A DNA stretch of 64,000 nt from Marinobacter caseinilyticus (GTDB lineage: Bacteria; Pseudomonadota; Gammaproteobacteria; Pseudomonadales; Oleiphilaceae): the NCBI RefSeq assembly GCF_011074955.1, contig NZ_WUQJ01000034.1:1-64000 (forward strand). The letters run 5' to 3'. The notes below the pieces were generated by a model that saw nothing but the letters and a program-made list of their open reading frames with translations, did not search any database and was not told the origin of the DNA. Positions 26,852 to 35,999 of the stretch are shown piece after piece (position 1 is the first letter of the stretch; each line of letters begins with the position of its first letter). The position numbers were made by a program, and so were the translations under genes.

Positions 26852-26927
26852 CAAGCATTCGTCCGGAGCAGTTGCCATCTGCGGTCTGACGGCCCCAACG
26901 CCTTCATTCACAAGCGATAGCGTAATC

Positions 26928-26943
26928 TGGCATCGGCTTTGCT
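26928..26943 (+). promoter_or_regulatory. Sigma54 promoter of the guanidine operon
   Basis: TGGCATCGGCTTTGCT is a near-consensus sigma54 promoter, with GG and GC 10 bp apart and TTGCT at -12. The expected start is near 26955, about 75 nt before the riboswitch aptamer. Confidence 0.75.
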
Positions 26944-27029
26944 CTGATCACCCTGAGGAATTAAATGGCCTGTGGCCAGCGGCCTGCCTGAATGGCGGCC
27001 TGGACTCAACACACAACGAACACCAATAG

Positions 27030-27128
27030 ACAGCTAGGGTTCCGGTCAGTGACACGCTGATGCCTGGTCCGAGAGCAGTCGACCTTCTTTGCAAGGTTAC
27101 ACGGCGGGACAAAAGCCCGGGAGGTTAA
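27030..27128 (+). ncRNA. Guanidine-I riboswitch (ykkC)
   Basis: The leader carries the conserved ykkC aptamer blocks in order: CTAGGGTTCCG (27034), CTGGTCCGAGAG (27064) and ACGGCGGGACAAAAGCCC (27101) followed by GGGAG. This class binds guanidinium. A short stem (ATGGCG/CGCCAT, 27132-27147) and a strong Shine-Dalgarno (AAAGGAGG, about 27171) follow. No T-run terminator is seen, so control may be at translation initiation or by a less obvious terminator. Confidence 0.93.
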
Positions 27129-27184
27129 TCGATGGCGCGCTCGCCATTTGATTCCTCTTACCCCGTTCGCAAAGGAGGTCCACC

Positions 27185-28237
27185 ATGACCCGCACGTTTT
27201 ATTCAGCTCTGTTACTGATCTGCTCCCTTGTTATTGCTCCGGTTGCTTCAGCCAAGGACTCGTTCAATGTTTGCTGGTCCATCTACGTTGGCTGGATGCC
27301 CTGGGGCTACGGCGACAACGCTGGCATCGTCGATAAGTGGGCCGACAAGTACGACATCGAGATCAACGTTGTCCAGATCAACGACTACATCGAGTCCATC
27401 AACCAGTACACCGCCGGTCAATACGACGGTTGCGTGATGACCAACATGGACGCCCTCACCATCCCAGCCGCCGGCGGCGTGGACTCCACCGCACTGATTG
27501 TCGGGGATTTCTCCGATGGCAACGACGGTGTGGTACTCAAGGGCCAGAGTGACCTCAGCGCCATTGAGGGCCAGCGCGTCAACCTGGTTGAGCTGTCGGT
27601 GTCCCATTATATGCTGGCCCGTGGCCTGGAAAGTGTTGGCATGAGCGAGCGCGACATCACCGTAGTCAACACCTCCGACGCCGATCTGGTGTCTGCTTTC
27701 GCCAGCGACGACATTACCGCGGTCGCCACCTGGAACCCGCTGCTGAGCGAAATCCTCAAGGCCCCAGACAGCAATCTGGTGTTCGATTCGTCGCAAATCC
27801 CGGGCGAGATCATCGACCTGATGGTGGTGAACACCGAAACCCTGGAAGCCAATCCGAAGCTGGGCAAAGCCCTCACCGGCGCCTGGTACGAAATCATGGC
27901 AAAGATGCAGGGTGACACCGACGACGCCAAGGCCGTTCGCACCGCGCTGGCCGAAGCCTCCGGCACCGACCTTGCCGGCTATGAAAGCCAGCTCGACAGC
28001 ACCCGTATGTTCTACGCCGCCAAGGACGCCGTTGCTTTCGTTAACAGCCCGGAGCTGAAAAACACCATGCAGCGCGTAGCCGAGTTCTCCTTTGAGCATG
28101 GCCTGCTGGGCGAGGGCGCACCGGATGCCGACTTCATCGGTGTCGAAATGCCAGCCGGCAACTACGGCAGCGCCAGCAACACGCAGTTGCGGTTTACGCC
28201 GGAGTACATGCAGATGGCCGCCGACGGCGCGCTGTAA
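27185..28237 (+). CDS. Guanidine operon ABC transporter substrate-binding protein
   Basis: This 350-residue periplasmic protein has a signal peptide (LLLICSLVIAPVASAKD). It belongs to the NMT1/TauA-like group annotated as putative urea ABC transporter binding protein next to urea carboxylase genes (DSFNVCWSIYVGWMPWGYGD). Behind a guanidine-I riboswitch it more likely binds guanidine or a guanidinium compound. It is the first gene of the operon with a very strong AAAGGAGG site. An intercistronic hairpin follows, which commonly boosts binding-protein levels over the membrane parts. Confidence 0.87.
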   Translation: MTRTFYSALLLICSLVIAPVASAKDSFNVCWSIYVGWMPWGYGDNAGIVDKWADKYDIEINVVQINDYIESINQYTAGQYDGCVMTNMDALTIPAAGGVDSTALIVGDFSDGNDGVVLKGQSDLSAIEGQRVNLVELSVSHYMLARGLESVGMSERDITVVNTSDADLVSAFASDDITAVATWNPLLSEILKAPDSNLVFDSSQIPGEIIDLMVVNTETLEANPKLGKALTGAWYEIMAKMQGDTDDAKAVRTALAEASGTDLAGYESQLDSTRMFYAAKDAVAFVNSPELKNTMQRVAEFSFEHGLLGEGAPDADFIGVEMPAGNYGSASNTQLRFTPEYMQMAADGAL

Positions 28238-28263
28238 GCTGGCGCTCTGAGCACCAGGTGAAG

Positions 28264-28292
28264 GCCTGCCCGACCACCATCACGGGGCAGGC
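28264..28292 (+). other. Intercistronic hairpin after the binding-protein gene
   Basis: GCCTGCCC and GGGCAGGC form a perfect 8-bp stem with a 13-nt loop in the 81-bp gap between the binding protein and the permease gene. No T-run follows. It probably stabilises the upstream mRNA or partly attenuates transcription. Confidence 0.55.
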
Positions 28293-28318
28293 TCCAAACT
28301 CCAGCCGGACACACGCGC

Positions 28319-29137
28319 ATGAAGAAACTCATCAATCGCCAACCCGGAACCGTTGGGCGTTGGGCCTACGGCCTGCTGCCCTTTGTGCTGATTGCCATTG
28401 TGTACACCATGGCGTCCGGCGCCCGGCTGGCTGACAACCCCAACGACAAACTGTTGCCGGCCGCTGCCACCATGGTGGATTCCATGACCCGCATGGCGTT
28501 TGAGCCCAGCCGACGCACCGGCGACCTGCTGCTCTGGGCCGACACCCTGGCAAGCTTGGAACGCCTGGGCATCGGCGTCGGACTGGCAGCGTTGACCGGG
28601 CTCATCGTTGGCATTGCCAATGGCACCATTCCCCTGGTGCGGGCCGGGCTGTCACCGGTGATTACCGGCATATCCCTGGTGCCCCCGATGGCGATTCTGC
28701 CGATCCTGTTTATTGCCTTTGGCCTGGAACAACTGGCGAAAATCATGCTGATCTTCATTGGCATTACGCCGTTCCTGATTCGCGACTTACAGCAGCGCAC
28801 GATGGAAATCCCGGAAGAGCAGATCATCAAGATGCAGACCCTGGGTGCCAACACCTGGCAGATCATCCTTCGCCTGGTGTTACCGCAAATCATGCCCCGG
28901 TTGATCAGTGCGGTGCGACTGTCGCTGGGGTCGGCCTGGCTGTTTCTGATTGCGGCGGAAGCCATTGCGGCAACGGAAGGCCTGGGCTACCGCATCTTCC
29001 TGGTCCGTCGCTACCTGTCGATGGACGTGATTTTGCCGTATGTGCTCTGGATAACGCTGTTGGCGTTCCTGATCGACTTTGCCCTGAACCGCTATTCCCG
29101 GTGGCGGTACCCCTGGTTCCACGACCGTAACCAGTAA
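28319..29137 (+). CDS. Guanidine operon ABC transporter permease
   Basis: This 272-residue permease has about six membrane helices and a cytoplasmic EAA-like loop (TLGANTWQIILRLVLPQIMPRLISAVRLSL in part). It is of the SsuC/TauC type. It lies between the binding-protein and ATPase genes and is co-oriented with them. The partner proteins indicate uptake of guanidine or a related compound; this is inference from the riboswitch. Confidence 0.87.
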   Translation: MKKLINRQPGTVGRWAYGLLPFVLIAIVYTMASGARLADNPNDKLLPAAATMVDSMTRMAFEPSRRTGDLLLWADTLASLERLGIGVGLAALTGLIVGIANGTIPLVRAGLSPVITGISLVPPMAILPILFIAFGLEQLAKIMLIFIGITPFLIRDLQQRTMEIPEEQIIKMQTLGANTWQIILRLVLPQIMPRLISAVRLSLGSAWLFLIAAEAIAATEGLGYRIFLVRRYLSMDVILPYVLWITLLAFLIDFALNRYSRWRYPWFHDRNQ

Positions 29138-29163
29138 CCCGACCGCCCGGAGACACGCGCACT

Positions 29164-29946
29164 ATGGCGACCATTGAACTGAAAAATCTGTGGAAGGAAT
29201 ACGGCCAGGAAGTGGTGCTCGAGCGGCTCAACGCCCGCGTCGAGGCCGGTGAGTTCGTCACCATTGTGGGCGCCTCCGGCTGTGGCAAAACCACCTTCCT
29301 CAAAATGCTGTTGGGCACCGAGAGCCCGAGCCGTGGCGAGCTGCTGCTGGATGGCAAACCGATTCCGGCGGAACCTGACGAAACCCGGGGCATCGTGTTT
29401 CAGCGCTATTCGGTGCTGCCCCACCTGACGGCGGAACGTAACGTCATGCTGGCCGGCGAGCTTGCGGCCAACCGCTTCCTCGGCCATGCCTTTGGCGAAC
29501 AGCGGCGGGTGTTGAAAGAGGCGGCCCGCGCAATGCTGGAGGACGTCGGGCTGGGCCATGCCCTCGACAAATATCCGCACGAACTGTCCGGCGGCATGCA
29601 GCAGCGGCTGGCACTGGCCCAGGCCTTGATCAAAAAACCCCGCATTTTATTGCTGGATGAACCGTTTGGCGCCCTGGACCCCGGTATTCGCAAGGACATG
29701 CACGCGCTGGTGCTGAAGTTATGGAAAGAGCAGCAGTTGACTGTCTTCATGATCACGCACGATCTGGACGAAGGCTTTTACCTGGGCACCCGACTCTGGG
29801 TCTTCGATAAAGACCGCCTGGACCTGCAGGCACCCGGTGCCTATGGCGCCCGTATTACCTACGACTTACCGGTCGGCAAAGACGATCGCGGTACGCTGGA
29901 CGACATTGCCAGCCGGGTGGATACCACCGCGAGAGCCTTGGGGTGA
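29164..29946 (+). CDS. Guanidine operon ABC transporter ATP-binding protein
   Basis: This 260-residue ATPase shows Walker A GASGCGKTTF, signature LSGGMQQRLALAQA, Walker [14 protein letters not shown] and the switch His in MITHDLDEG. It belongs to the nitrate/taurine import group. It follows the permease gene by 26 bp and precedes the two carboxyguanidine deiminase-type genes. Confidence 0.88.
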   Translation: MATIELKNLWKEYGQEVVLERLNARVEAGEFVTIVGASGCGKTTFLKMLLGTESPSRGELLLDGKPIPAEPDETRGIVFQRYSVLPHLTAERNVMLAGELAANRFLGHAFGEQRRVLKEAARAMLEDVGLGHALDKYPHELSGGMQQRLALAQALIKKPRILLLDEPFGALDPGIRKDMHALVLKLWKEQQLTVFMITHDLDEGFYLGTRLWVFDKDRLDLQAPGAYGARITYDLPVGKDDRGTLDDIASRVDTTARALG

Positions 29947-30045
29947 ATCGAGGCGCCGCATGGGAACACAGGGCATCCAGACCGGAAGCCAGCAACCAGC
30001 GCCGTCGACCCGCACCGGCCAGACATTGCGTTTAACGGAGGATCT

Positions 30046-30789
30046 ATGACCACCCTACTCTACGATTACACCATGCCCGGAGGCCATCACTGGTCGTTCC
30101 GCATGCGCCGGGGCACCCAGCTGCGGCTGACGGACCTGGAAGGTGGCGCCAACGCCGCCTTGCTGTTCTACAACCCGGAAAACCTGCTGGAGCGCTATAA
30201 CGCGCCGGATACCCTCAAGGGCCAGCACACGTTTAAACTGACCAAGGGTAACTGCCTCTACTCCGACATGGGCCGCTGCTTTGCCTCCATCGTCGAGGAC
30301 AGTTTTGGCTGGCACGACACCGTCTCGGGCAACCTCAGCGCGAACGCCTGCCTGCAAAAATACGGCGAGCATCGCTACCAGGAGCACTACAATGACTGGT
30401 ACCTCAGTGGTGAGGACAGCTTCCTGACCGAGCTGGCCAAATACGGCCTGACCGAACGGGACATGGCGGCCAACCTGAATCTGTTCAGCAAGGTGATGAC
30501 CGACGATGCCGGCAACATGACCTTCGATCCTGCGGCTTCCCAGGCCGGGGCCAGCGTTACCCTGCGGTTCGACATGGACACCCTGGTGCTCTTGCACACC
30601 TGCCCTCATCCGTTGAACCCCGCCGCCGATTACCCCCGCCACCCGGTGCGCTGCGAACTGATGACTGCGCCGCCACTGGCGGCAGATGACCTGTGCATGA
30701 ACCACCGGCCGGAAAACCGCCGGGCGCTGGAAAACAACCGCCTGTATTACCTGGAGCCGCCGTTTGCGACCCGGGCCGAGCGAGCCTGA
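30046..30789 (+). CDS. Carboxyguanidine deiminase subunit (urea amidolyase-associated protein 1, DUF1989)
   Basis: This 247-residue DUF1989 protein belongs to the family long named urea carboxylase-associated protein 1. Work on guanidine-degrading bacteria showed that the two paralogous proteins form a carboxyguanidine deiminase (CgdAB) that turns carboxyguanidine into allophanate and ammonia. Typical sequence is seen in [18 protein letters not shown] and the Cys/His-containing [13 protein letters not shown] and [11 protein letters not shown], likely metal-binding. A CGGAGG site precedes the ATG. It is followed 11 bp later by its paralogue. Confidence 0.88.
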   Translation: MTTLLYDYTMPGGHHWSFRMRRGTQLRLTDLEGGANAALLFYNPENLLERYNAPDTLKGQHTFKLTKGNCLYSDMGRCFASIVEDSFGWHDTVSGNLSANACLQKYGEHRYQEHYNDWYLSGEDSFLTELAKYGLTERDMAANLNLFSKVMTDDAGNMTFDPAASQAGASVTLRFDMDTLVLLHTCPHPLNPAADYPRHPVRCELMTAPPLAADDLCMNHRPENRRALENNRLYYLEPPFATRAERA

Positions 30790-30800
30790 AGGAGGCCGTC

Positions 30801-31442
30801 ATGATTAAAGCAAGCACTCAGTCAATGGCCGACGCGCAATTCCAGGCCACGGTTGCGGCGGGTGATTACTTCATCCGCACCCTCAAGGCCGGTGATACCT
30901 TGCGCATCCTGGACCTGGAAGGCAACCAGGCCGCCGACACCCTGTTCTACAACGCCCACGACCCGGCCGAACGCTACAGCGCCACCGACACCATCCGCGA
31001 GCAGGGCAATGTCTATCTGACCGCCGGCACGGTGCTGATGACCAATCGTGGCAATCCGTTGCTGGAGATCGTTGCCGACACCTGTGGCCGCCACGACACC
31101 CTCGGCGGCGCCTGCGCGAGTGAGAGCAACACCGTGCGGTACGACCTCGAAAAGCGTTGCATGCACGCCTGCCGGGACAGCTGGATGCTGGCGATCAATC
31201 GCCATGAGGAATTCGGGCTCGACAAGCGGGACATCACCCACAACATCAACTTTTTCATGAACGTGCCGGTCACCGCCGATGGCGGGCTGACCTTTGAAGA
31301 CGGCATCTCGGGCGCCGGCAAGTACGTGGAACTGACCGCCCGGATGGACACCATCGTGCTGATTTCCAATTGCCCGCAACTCAATAACCCGTGTAACGGC
31401 TATAACCCGACCCCCATCGAAGTCATTGTCTGGTCGGCCTGA
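30801..31442 (+). CDS. Carboxyguanidine deiminase subunit (urea amidolyase-associated protein 2, DUF1989)
   Basis: This 213-residue paralogue of the preceding protein also carries DUF1989 ([53 protein letters not shown]). The ATG at 30801 is fixed by GAAGGAGG; the open frame upstream overlaps the previous gene and is not used. It is expected to pair with UAAP1 to deiminate carboxyguanidine in the cytoplasm. It precedes the biotin-dependent carboxylase gene by 89 bp. Confidence 0.88.
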   Translation: MIKASTQSMADAQFQATVAAGDYFIRTLKAGDTLRILDLEGNQAADTLFYNAHDPAERYSATDTIREQGNVYLTAGTVLMTNRGNPLLEIVADTCGRHDTLGGACASESNTVRYDLEKRCMHACRDSWMLAINRHEEFGLDKRDITHNINFFMNVPVTADGGLTFEDGISGAGKYVELTARMDTIVLISNCPQLNNPCNGYNPTPIEVIVWSA

Positions 31443-31531
31443 GATCAGCACAGCCTGACCGATTGCGCCGGGGACGACCCTGGCTGCGATAACGTCAAGG
31501 CGGGACGACCCGCCCACGCAGGACAACCATC

Positions 31532-34500
31532 ATGTTCAGCAAGGTTCTCATCGCTAATCGCGGCGCCATCGCGACCCGTGTCATCCGTACCCTGAAGACC
31601 CTGGGCGTGACCAGCGTCGCGGTGTATGCCGACGCTGACGCCGACGCTCTTCACACCCGGCAGGCGGACGAAGCCTATGGCCTGGGTGAAGGGTCGGCCG
31701 CGCAAACGTATCTCAACCAGGACAAGCTGTTCGCCATCATGAAACAGACGGGCGTTGAGGCCGTGCACCCCGGGTACGGATTTCTCAGTGAAAACCCGGA
31801 ATTCGTTGAACGCTGTGACGCCGAAGGCATTGCGTTTATTGGCCCGACCCCGGATCAGATGCGGCAATTTGGCCTCAAACACACCGCCCGCCAACTGGCG
31901 GAAGAGGCCCAGGTACCGCTGTTACCGGGGACCGGCCTGCTGGCAAACCTTGACGACGCCCTGGCGTCGGCCGACCGGATTGGCTACCCGGTGATGCTGA
32001 AAAGCACCGCCGGTGGCGGCGGTATTGGCATGCAAATCTGCCAGGATGATGAAGTCCTCAGCAAAGCCTGGGACGGGGTTCGGCGCTTGAGCGCCAACAA
32101 CTTCTCGAACGACGGCGTGTTCCTGGAAAAATACATCGAGAGAGCCCGTCACATTGAGGTCCAGATTTTCGGCGATGGTCAGGGCAACGCCCTGGCACTG
32201 GGCGAACGCGACTGCTCCGCCCAACGGCGCCACCAAAAAGTGCTGGAAGAAACCCCGGCCCCCCACCTGCCCGATGACATCCGCCACACCCTGCATGAAA
32301 CCGCTCGCCGGCTGGTGGCGTCGGTGAACTATCGCAATGCCGGCACGGTGGAATTCATTGTTGATCAGGCCAGCAACGCGTTCTATTTTCTCGAAGTTAA
32401 CACTCGTCTGCAGGTTGAGCACGGGGTTACCGAACAGGTCTATGGCGTCGATCTGGTGGACTGGATGGTGACCCTGGCGGCCAATGAGTTGCCGGACCTG
32501 GCGACCCTGAACCGTCATGGGGAACCCCAGGGCCATGCAATACAGGCTCGCCTGTATGCGGAAGACCCCAACAAGGACTTCCAGCCCTGCGCGGGCCTGC
32601 TCACCACGGTGCGGTTTCCCGACGCCGATGGCGATCGCCGACGCATCGACCATTGGATTGAGGCGGGTGTGGAGGTCTCCGCACTGTTTGACCCCATGCT
32701 GGCCAAGGTCATGGTGCACGCGGACGACCGGGCCTCGGCGCTGCAGGCGCTGGACCGGACACTGGCGGACACGGTGATCGAGGGCATCGAAACCAACCGG
32801 GTGTATCTGCGCGCCATTCTCGCTGACGCGGTGTTTGCCCGGGGCCAAATGACCACTCGCTACCTCAACGGCTTTCAGTACCGGCCCGCCACCGTGGATG
32901 TGCTGGCCGGAGGCACTCTGACAACGGTGCAGGACTACCCGGGCCGCACCGGTTACTGGCCGGTAGGCGTGCCACCCTCGGGGCCGTTCGACAGCCTGAG
33001 CTTCCGGCTCGGCAACCGGCTGCTGGGCAATGCGGCGGATGCCGCCGGGCTGGAATTCACCCTCAATGGCCCGACGCTGAGATTCAACATTGGCACCACT
33101 CTGGTGCTGACCGGAGCCGACCTCGGGGCCACCCTGGATGGTGAGGCCGTCGAGCGCTGCCAACCGGTTTCGATTAACGCCGGGCAGACGCTGACCCTGG
33201 GCAAAGCCCGGGATCAAGGCGCCCGGGCCTACCTGGCGGTGGCGAGCGGCATCCAGTGCGAACCCTACCTGGGCTCCCGCAGCACCTTCACTCTGGGCCA
33301 GTTTGGCGGCCATGGTGGTCGCGCCATCCGGACCGGCGATGTGCTGCACCTGATGACGGACACGGCCCCACCGGTCACTACGGAACTGCCGGCAGGCCTG
33401 GCGCCGGAGCTGACCGACCACTGGACCCTGCGGGTGGTGTATGGCCCCCACGGGGCGCCGGATTTCTTCACCGAACAGGACATTGACACTTTCTTTGCGA
33501 CCGACTGGCAGGTGCATTACAACTCCAGCCGAACCGGTATCCGCCTGGTCGGTCCCAAACCGGAATGGGCGCGTCGGGATGGCGGCGAGGCCGGCATGCA
33601 CCCCTCCAACATTCACGATAATGCCTACGCTGTGGGGACGGTCGATTTTACCGGCGACATGCCGGTGATTCTCGGCCCCGATGGTCCGTCGCTGGGCGGT
33701 TTTGTCTGCCCGGTGACCACCATCAAGGCCGATCTCTGGAAACTGGGCCAGCTCAAGGCCGGTGACCGTATCCGTTTCCAGCCGGTCAGCCTGGCTGACG
33801 CCGACCAGCTTGCGGTCGCCCAGGATGCAATGATCGACACCCTGACCCCAGTCGATGTAAACCTGTCGAGCCACCGGTCGGCAACGCCGGTATTACGCAC
33901 CCTGAGCGCCGAACAGGCGGGGGTGCCGGTGGTTTACCGGCCGTCCGGGGATCGCTACCTGCTGATCGAGTACGGGCCGCTGGAACTGGACCTGCGCCTG
34001 CGGTTTCGCGCCCATGCGCTGATGCTCTGGCTCCAGGATCAGGCGCTGGATGGCCTTCTGGAACTGACCCCGGGTATTCGCTCGCTGCAGGTGCATTTCG
34101 ACCCGGTGCGCCTGCCCCGTACCGATCTGCTCGATAGGCTGGAGGCAGCTGAAACCCATCTACAGCAACAGACTGATCTGGAAGTGCCCTCGCGCATTGT
34201 GCACCTGCCCATTTCATGGGATGACGAGGCCTGCCGTCTGGCGATCGAAAAGTATCAACAGTCCGTGCGTAAGGATGCGCCCTGGTGCCCCAGCAACATT
34301 GAGTTCATCCGACGCATCAATGGCCTGCCCGACATCGAGGAAGTCAAACGCATTTTCTTCGAGGCCAGCTATGTGGTGATGGGCCTGGGCGATGTGTACC
34401 TCGGTGCGCCGGTGGCAACCCCCTACGACCCTCGCCACCGGATGGTTACCACCAAGTACAATCCGGCCCGGACCTGGACCGCCGAGAACTCCGTCGGCAT

Positions 34501-35125
34501 CGGTGGCTCGTACCTCTGCGTTTACGGCATGGAAGGCCCCGGGGGTTATCAGTTTGTCGGCCGCACGCTGCAAATGTGGAACCGCTACCGGCGCACGGCG
34601 GAATTCACTCAGCCGAACCTGCTGCGGTTCTTCGACCAGATCCGGTTTTATCAGGTGTCGTCGGAAGAGCTGAAACAGATTCGCCGGGATTTCCCCAAAG
34701 GCGATTACCCGCTGACCATTGAGGAAACCACCTTCAGCCTCAACGATTATCAGGCCTTTCTGGAGCACAACGACGACGGCATCCGGACCTTCACCGACGC
34801 CCGCAACGAAGCCTTTGAACAGGAACTGGAGCGCTGGGTGGCCAGCGGCCAGATTAACTTCGAATCCCAGCAGGACCTGGCCGAACACGACAGCGATGGC
34901 CTGCCGGAGGGAACACCGGTGGAGTCCCCGGTGGCCGGCAGTCTCTGGAAACTGTGCGTTGCCCAGGGCGATCGGGTGCAAGAAGGTCAGGTCGTGGCGA
35001 TTCTCGAGTCGATGAAAATGGAAATTGAAATTTTCGCACCGGCTGGCGGCGAAGTGTTGGCCATTGCGCGTGAGGAAGGCCAACAGATCAATGCCGGGCA
35101 AGCGTTGATGGTGCTGGCAGGCTGA
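31532..35125 (+). CDS. Biotin-dependent guanidine carboxylase (annotated urea carboxylase)
   Basis: This 1197-residue single-chain enzyme has biotin carboxylase (about 1-450; ATP-grasp loop STAGGGGIGMQ), a KipA/AHS2-like carboxyltransferase half starting near 453 (VQDYPGRTGYWPVGVPPSGP), a KipI/AHS1-like half near 800, and a biotinyl domain at the C-terminus. The biotin Lys is residue 1162 in ESMKMEIEI. Enzymes of this family encoded behind guanidine-I riboswitches carboxylate guanidine with ATP and bicarbonate and use urea poorly. The next pathway enzyme, allophanate hydrolase, does not follow. Confidence 0.92.
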   Translation: MFSKVLIANRGAIATRVIRTLKTLGVTSVAVYADADADALHTRQADEAYGLGEGSAAQTYLNQDKLFAIMKQTGVEAVHPGYGFLSENPEFVERCDAEGIAFIGPTPDQMRQFGLKHTARQLAEEAQVPLLPGTGLLANLDDALASADRIGYPVMLKSTAGGGGIGMQICQDDEVLSKAWDGVRRLSANNFSNDGVFLEKYIERARHIEVQIFGDGQGNALALGERDCSAQRRHQKVLEETPAPHLPDDIRHTLHETARRLVASVNYRNAGTVEFIVDQASNAFYFLEVNTRLQVEHGVTEQVYGVDLVDWMVTLAANELPDLATLNRHGEPQGHAIQARLYAEDPNKDFQPCAGLLTTVRFPDADGDRRRIDHWIEAGVEVSALFDPMLAKVMVHADDRASALQALDRTLADTVIEGIETNRVYLRAILADAVFARGQMTTRYLNGFQYRPATVDVLAGGTLTTVQDYPGRTGYWPVGVPPSGPFDSLSFRLGNRLLGNAADAAGLEFTLNGPTLRFNIGTTLVLTGADLGATLDGEAVERCQPVSINAGQTLTLGKARDQGARAYLAVASGIQCEPYLGSRSTFTLGQFGGHGGRAIRTGDVLHLMTDTAPPVTTELPAGLAPELTDHWTLRVVYGPHGAPDFFTEQDIDTFFATDWQVHYNSSRTGIRLVGPKPEWARRDGGEAGMHPSNIHDNAYAVGTVDFTGDMPVILGPDGPSLGGFVCPVTTIKADLWKLGQLKAGDRIRFQPVSLADADQLAVAQDAMIDTLTPVDVNLSSHRSATPVLRTLSAEQAGVPVVYRPSGDRYLLIEYGPLELDLRLRFRAHALMLWLQDQALDGLLELTPGIRSLQVHFDPVRLPRTDLLDRLEAAETHLQQQTDLEVPSRIVHLPISWDDEACRLAIEKYQQSVRKDAPWCPSNIEFIRRINGLPDIEEVKRIFFEASYVVMGLGDVYLGAPVATPYDPRHRMVTTKYNPARTWTAENSVGIGGSYLCVYGMEGPGGYQFVGRTLQMWNRYRRTAEFTQPNLLRFFDQIRFYQVSSEELKQIRRDFPKGDYPLTIEETTFSLNDYQAFLEHNDDGIRTFTDARNEAFEQELERWVASGQINFESQQDLAEHDSDGLPEGTPVESPVAGSLWKLCVAQGDRVQEGQVVAILESMKMEIEIFAPAGGEVLAIAREEGQQINAGQALMVLAG

Positions 35126-35217
35126 GCCCGGGTAGAAATGGCCTGCAGGCAAGCATGGAAGGCCGGGTTCAGGTTATGATGCGTCTCCAAGTCATTCATT
35201 GATTCAGGAAAACCAGC

Positions 35218-35985
35218 ATGCTGTTCGCAATTATCATTGGTGGTCTGATCGGCTATCAGTTTGGTCGGTTTCCGGGCTTTATTATGGGCGCGGTCGCCGG
35301 GGTACTGGTGCTCAACTTCCTCAAGAGCAGACTCAGGAAAGGGCTTCAGGACATCCAGTCGGGTTTTCTCGATTCCATGTTCGCCGTCATGGGTGCCTTG
35401 TGCAAAGCTGACGGAGTCGTCACCCGGGATGAAATTGACGTCGCAGAGGCGTTGTTCGACAAGTTCCGGTTGTCCGGCAGCCAACGCGAGTCTGCCAAGG
35501 CCGCATTCGAGCTGGGCAAGACCGAAGGCTTTGACCTGGATGCCGAGCTGGCTAATTTTCGTCGCGTCAGTCGCGGCCAGCCCGCTCTGCTGCAAATGTT
35601 CCTGCAGGTGCAGGTCTCTGCGGTGGCCGCCGATGGCAAAATCCACCCCAAAGAGCACGAGATGCTGGTCCGCATCGCCCGCGGTCTGGGCTTGCCGGAA
35701 GCCCAGGTTGAACAGCTCGAAGCGATGCTGCGCGGCACTCATACCGGCGCGGGACCGGGCGGAGCAACCACCACGCAGCAGCTGGACGATGCCTACAAAG
35801 TACTGGGCGTTTCTCCAGAGGCCTCCGATACCGATTTGAAGCGGGCCTACCGTAAGCAAATGAGCGAGAACCACCCCGACAAACTTGCCGGGCGGGGCTT
35901 GCCGGAAAGCATGCGTGAAATGGCCGAGCAGAAGACCCGCGACATCACCCACGCCTATGACGTGATCAAAGACGCCCGTAAATAA
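35218..35985 (+). CDS. djlA: DjlA-like TerB/DnaJ co-chaperone
   Basis: This 255-residue membrane-anchored co-chaperone has an N-terminal glycine-rich membrane helix (FAIIIGGLIGYQFGRFPGFI), a central TerB/DjlA domain (about 50-165) and a C-terminal J domain (about 190-255) with the HPD motif in ENHPDKLAGRG. DjlA stimulates DnaK ATPase at the inner membrane. It is not related to the upstream guanidine genes apart from strand. Full length for the family. Confidence 0.9.
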   Translation: MLFAIIIGGLIGYQFGRFPGFIMGAVAGVLVLNFLKSRLRKGLQDIQSGFLDSMFAVMGALCKADGVVTRDEIDVAEALFDKFRLSGSQRESAKAAFELGKTEGFDLDAELANFRRVSRGQPALLQMFLQVQVSAVAADGKIHPKEHEMLVRIARGLGLPEAQVEQLEAMLRGTHTGAGPGGATTTQQLDDAYKVLGVSPEASDTDLKRAYRKQMSENHPDKLAGRGLPESMREMAEQKTRDITHAYDVIKDARK

Positions 35986-35999
35986 AACCGAGGTGTTCG

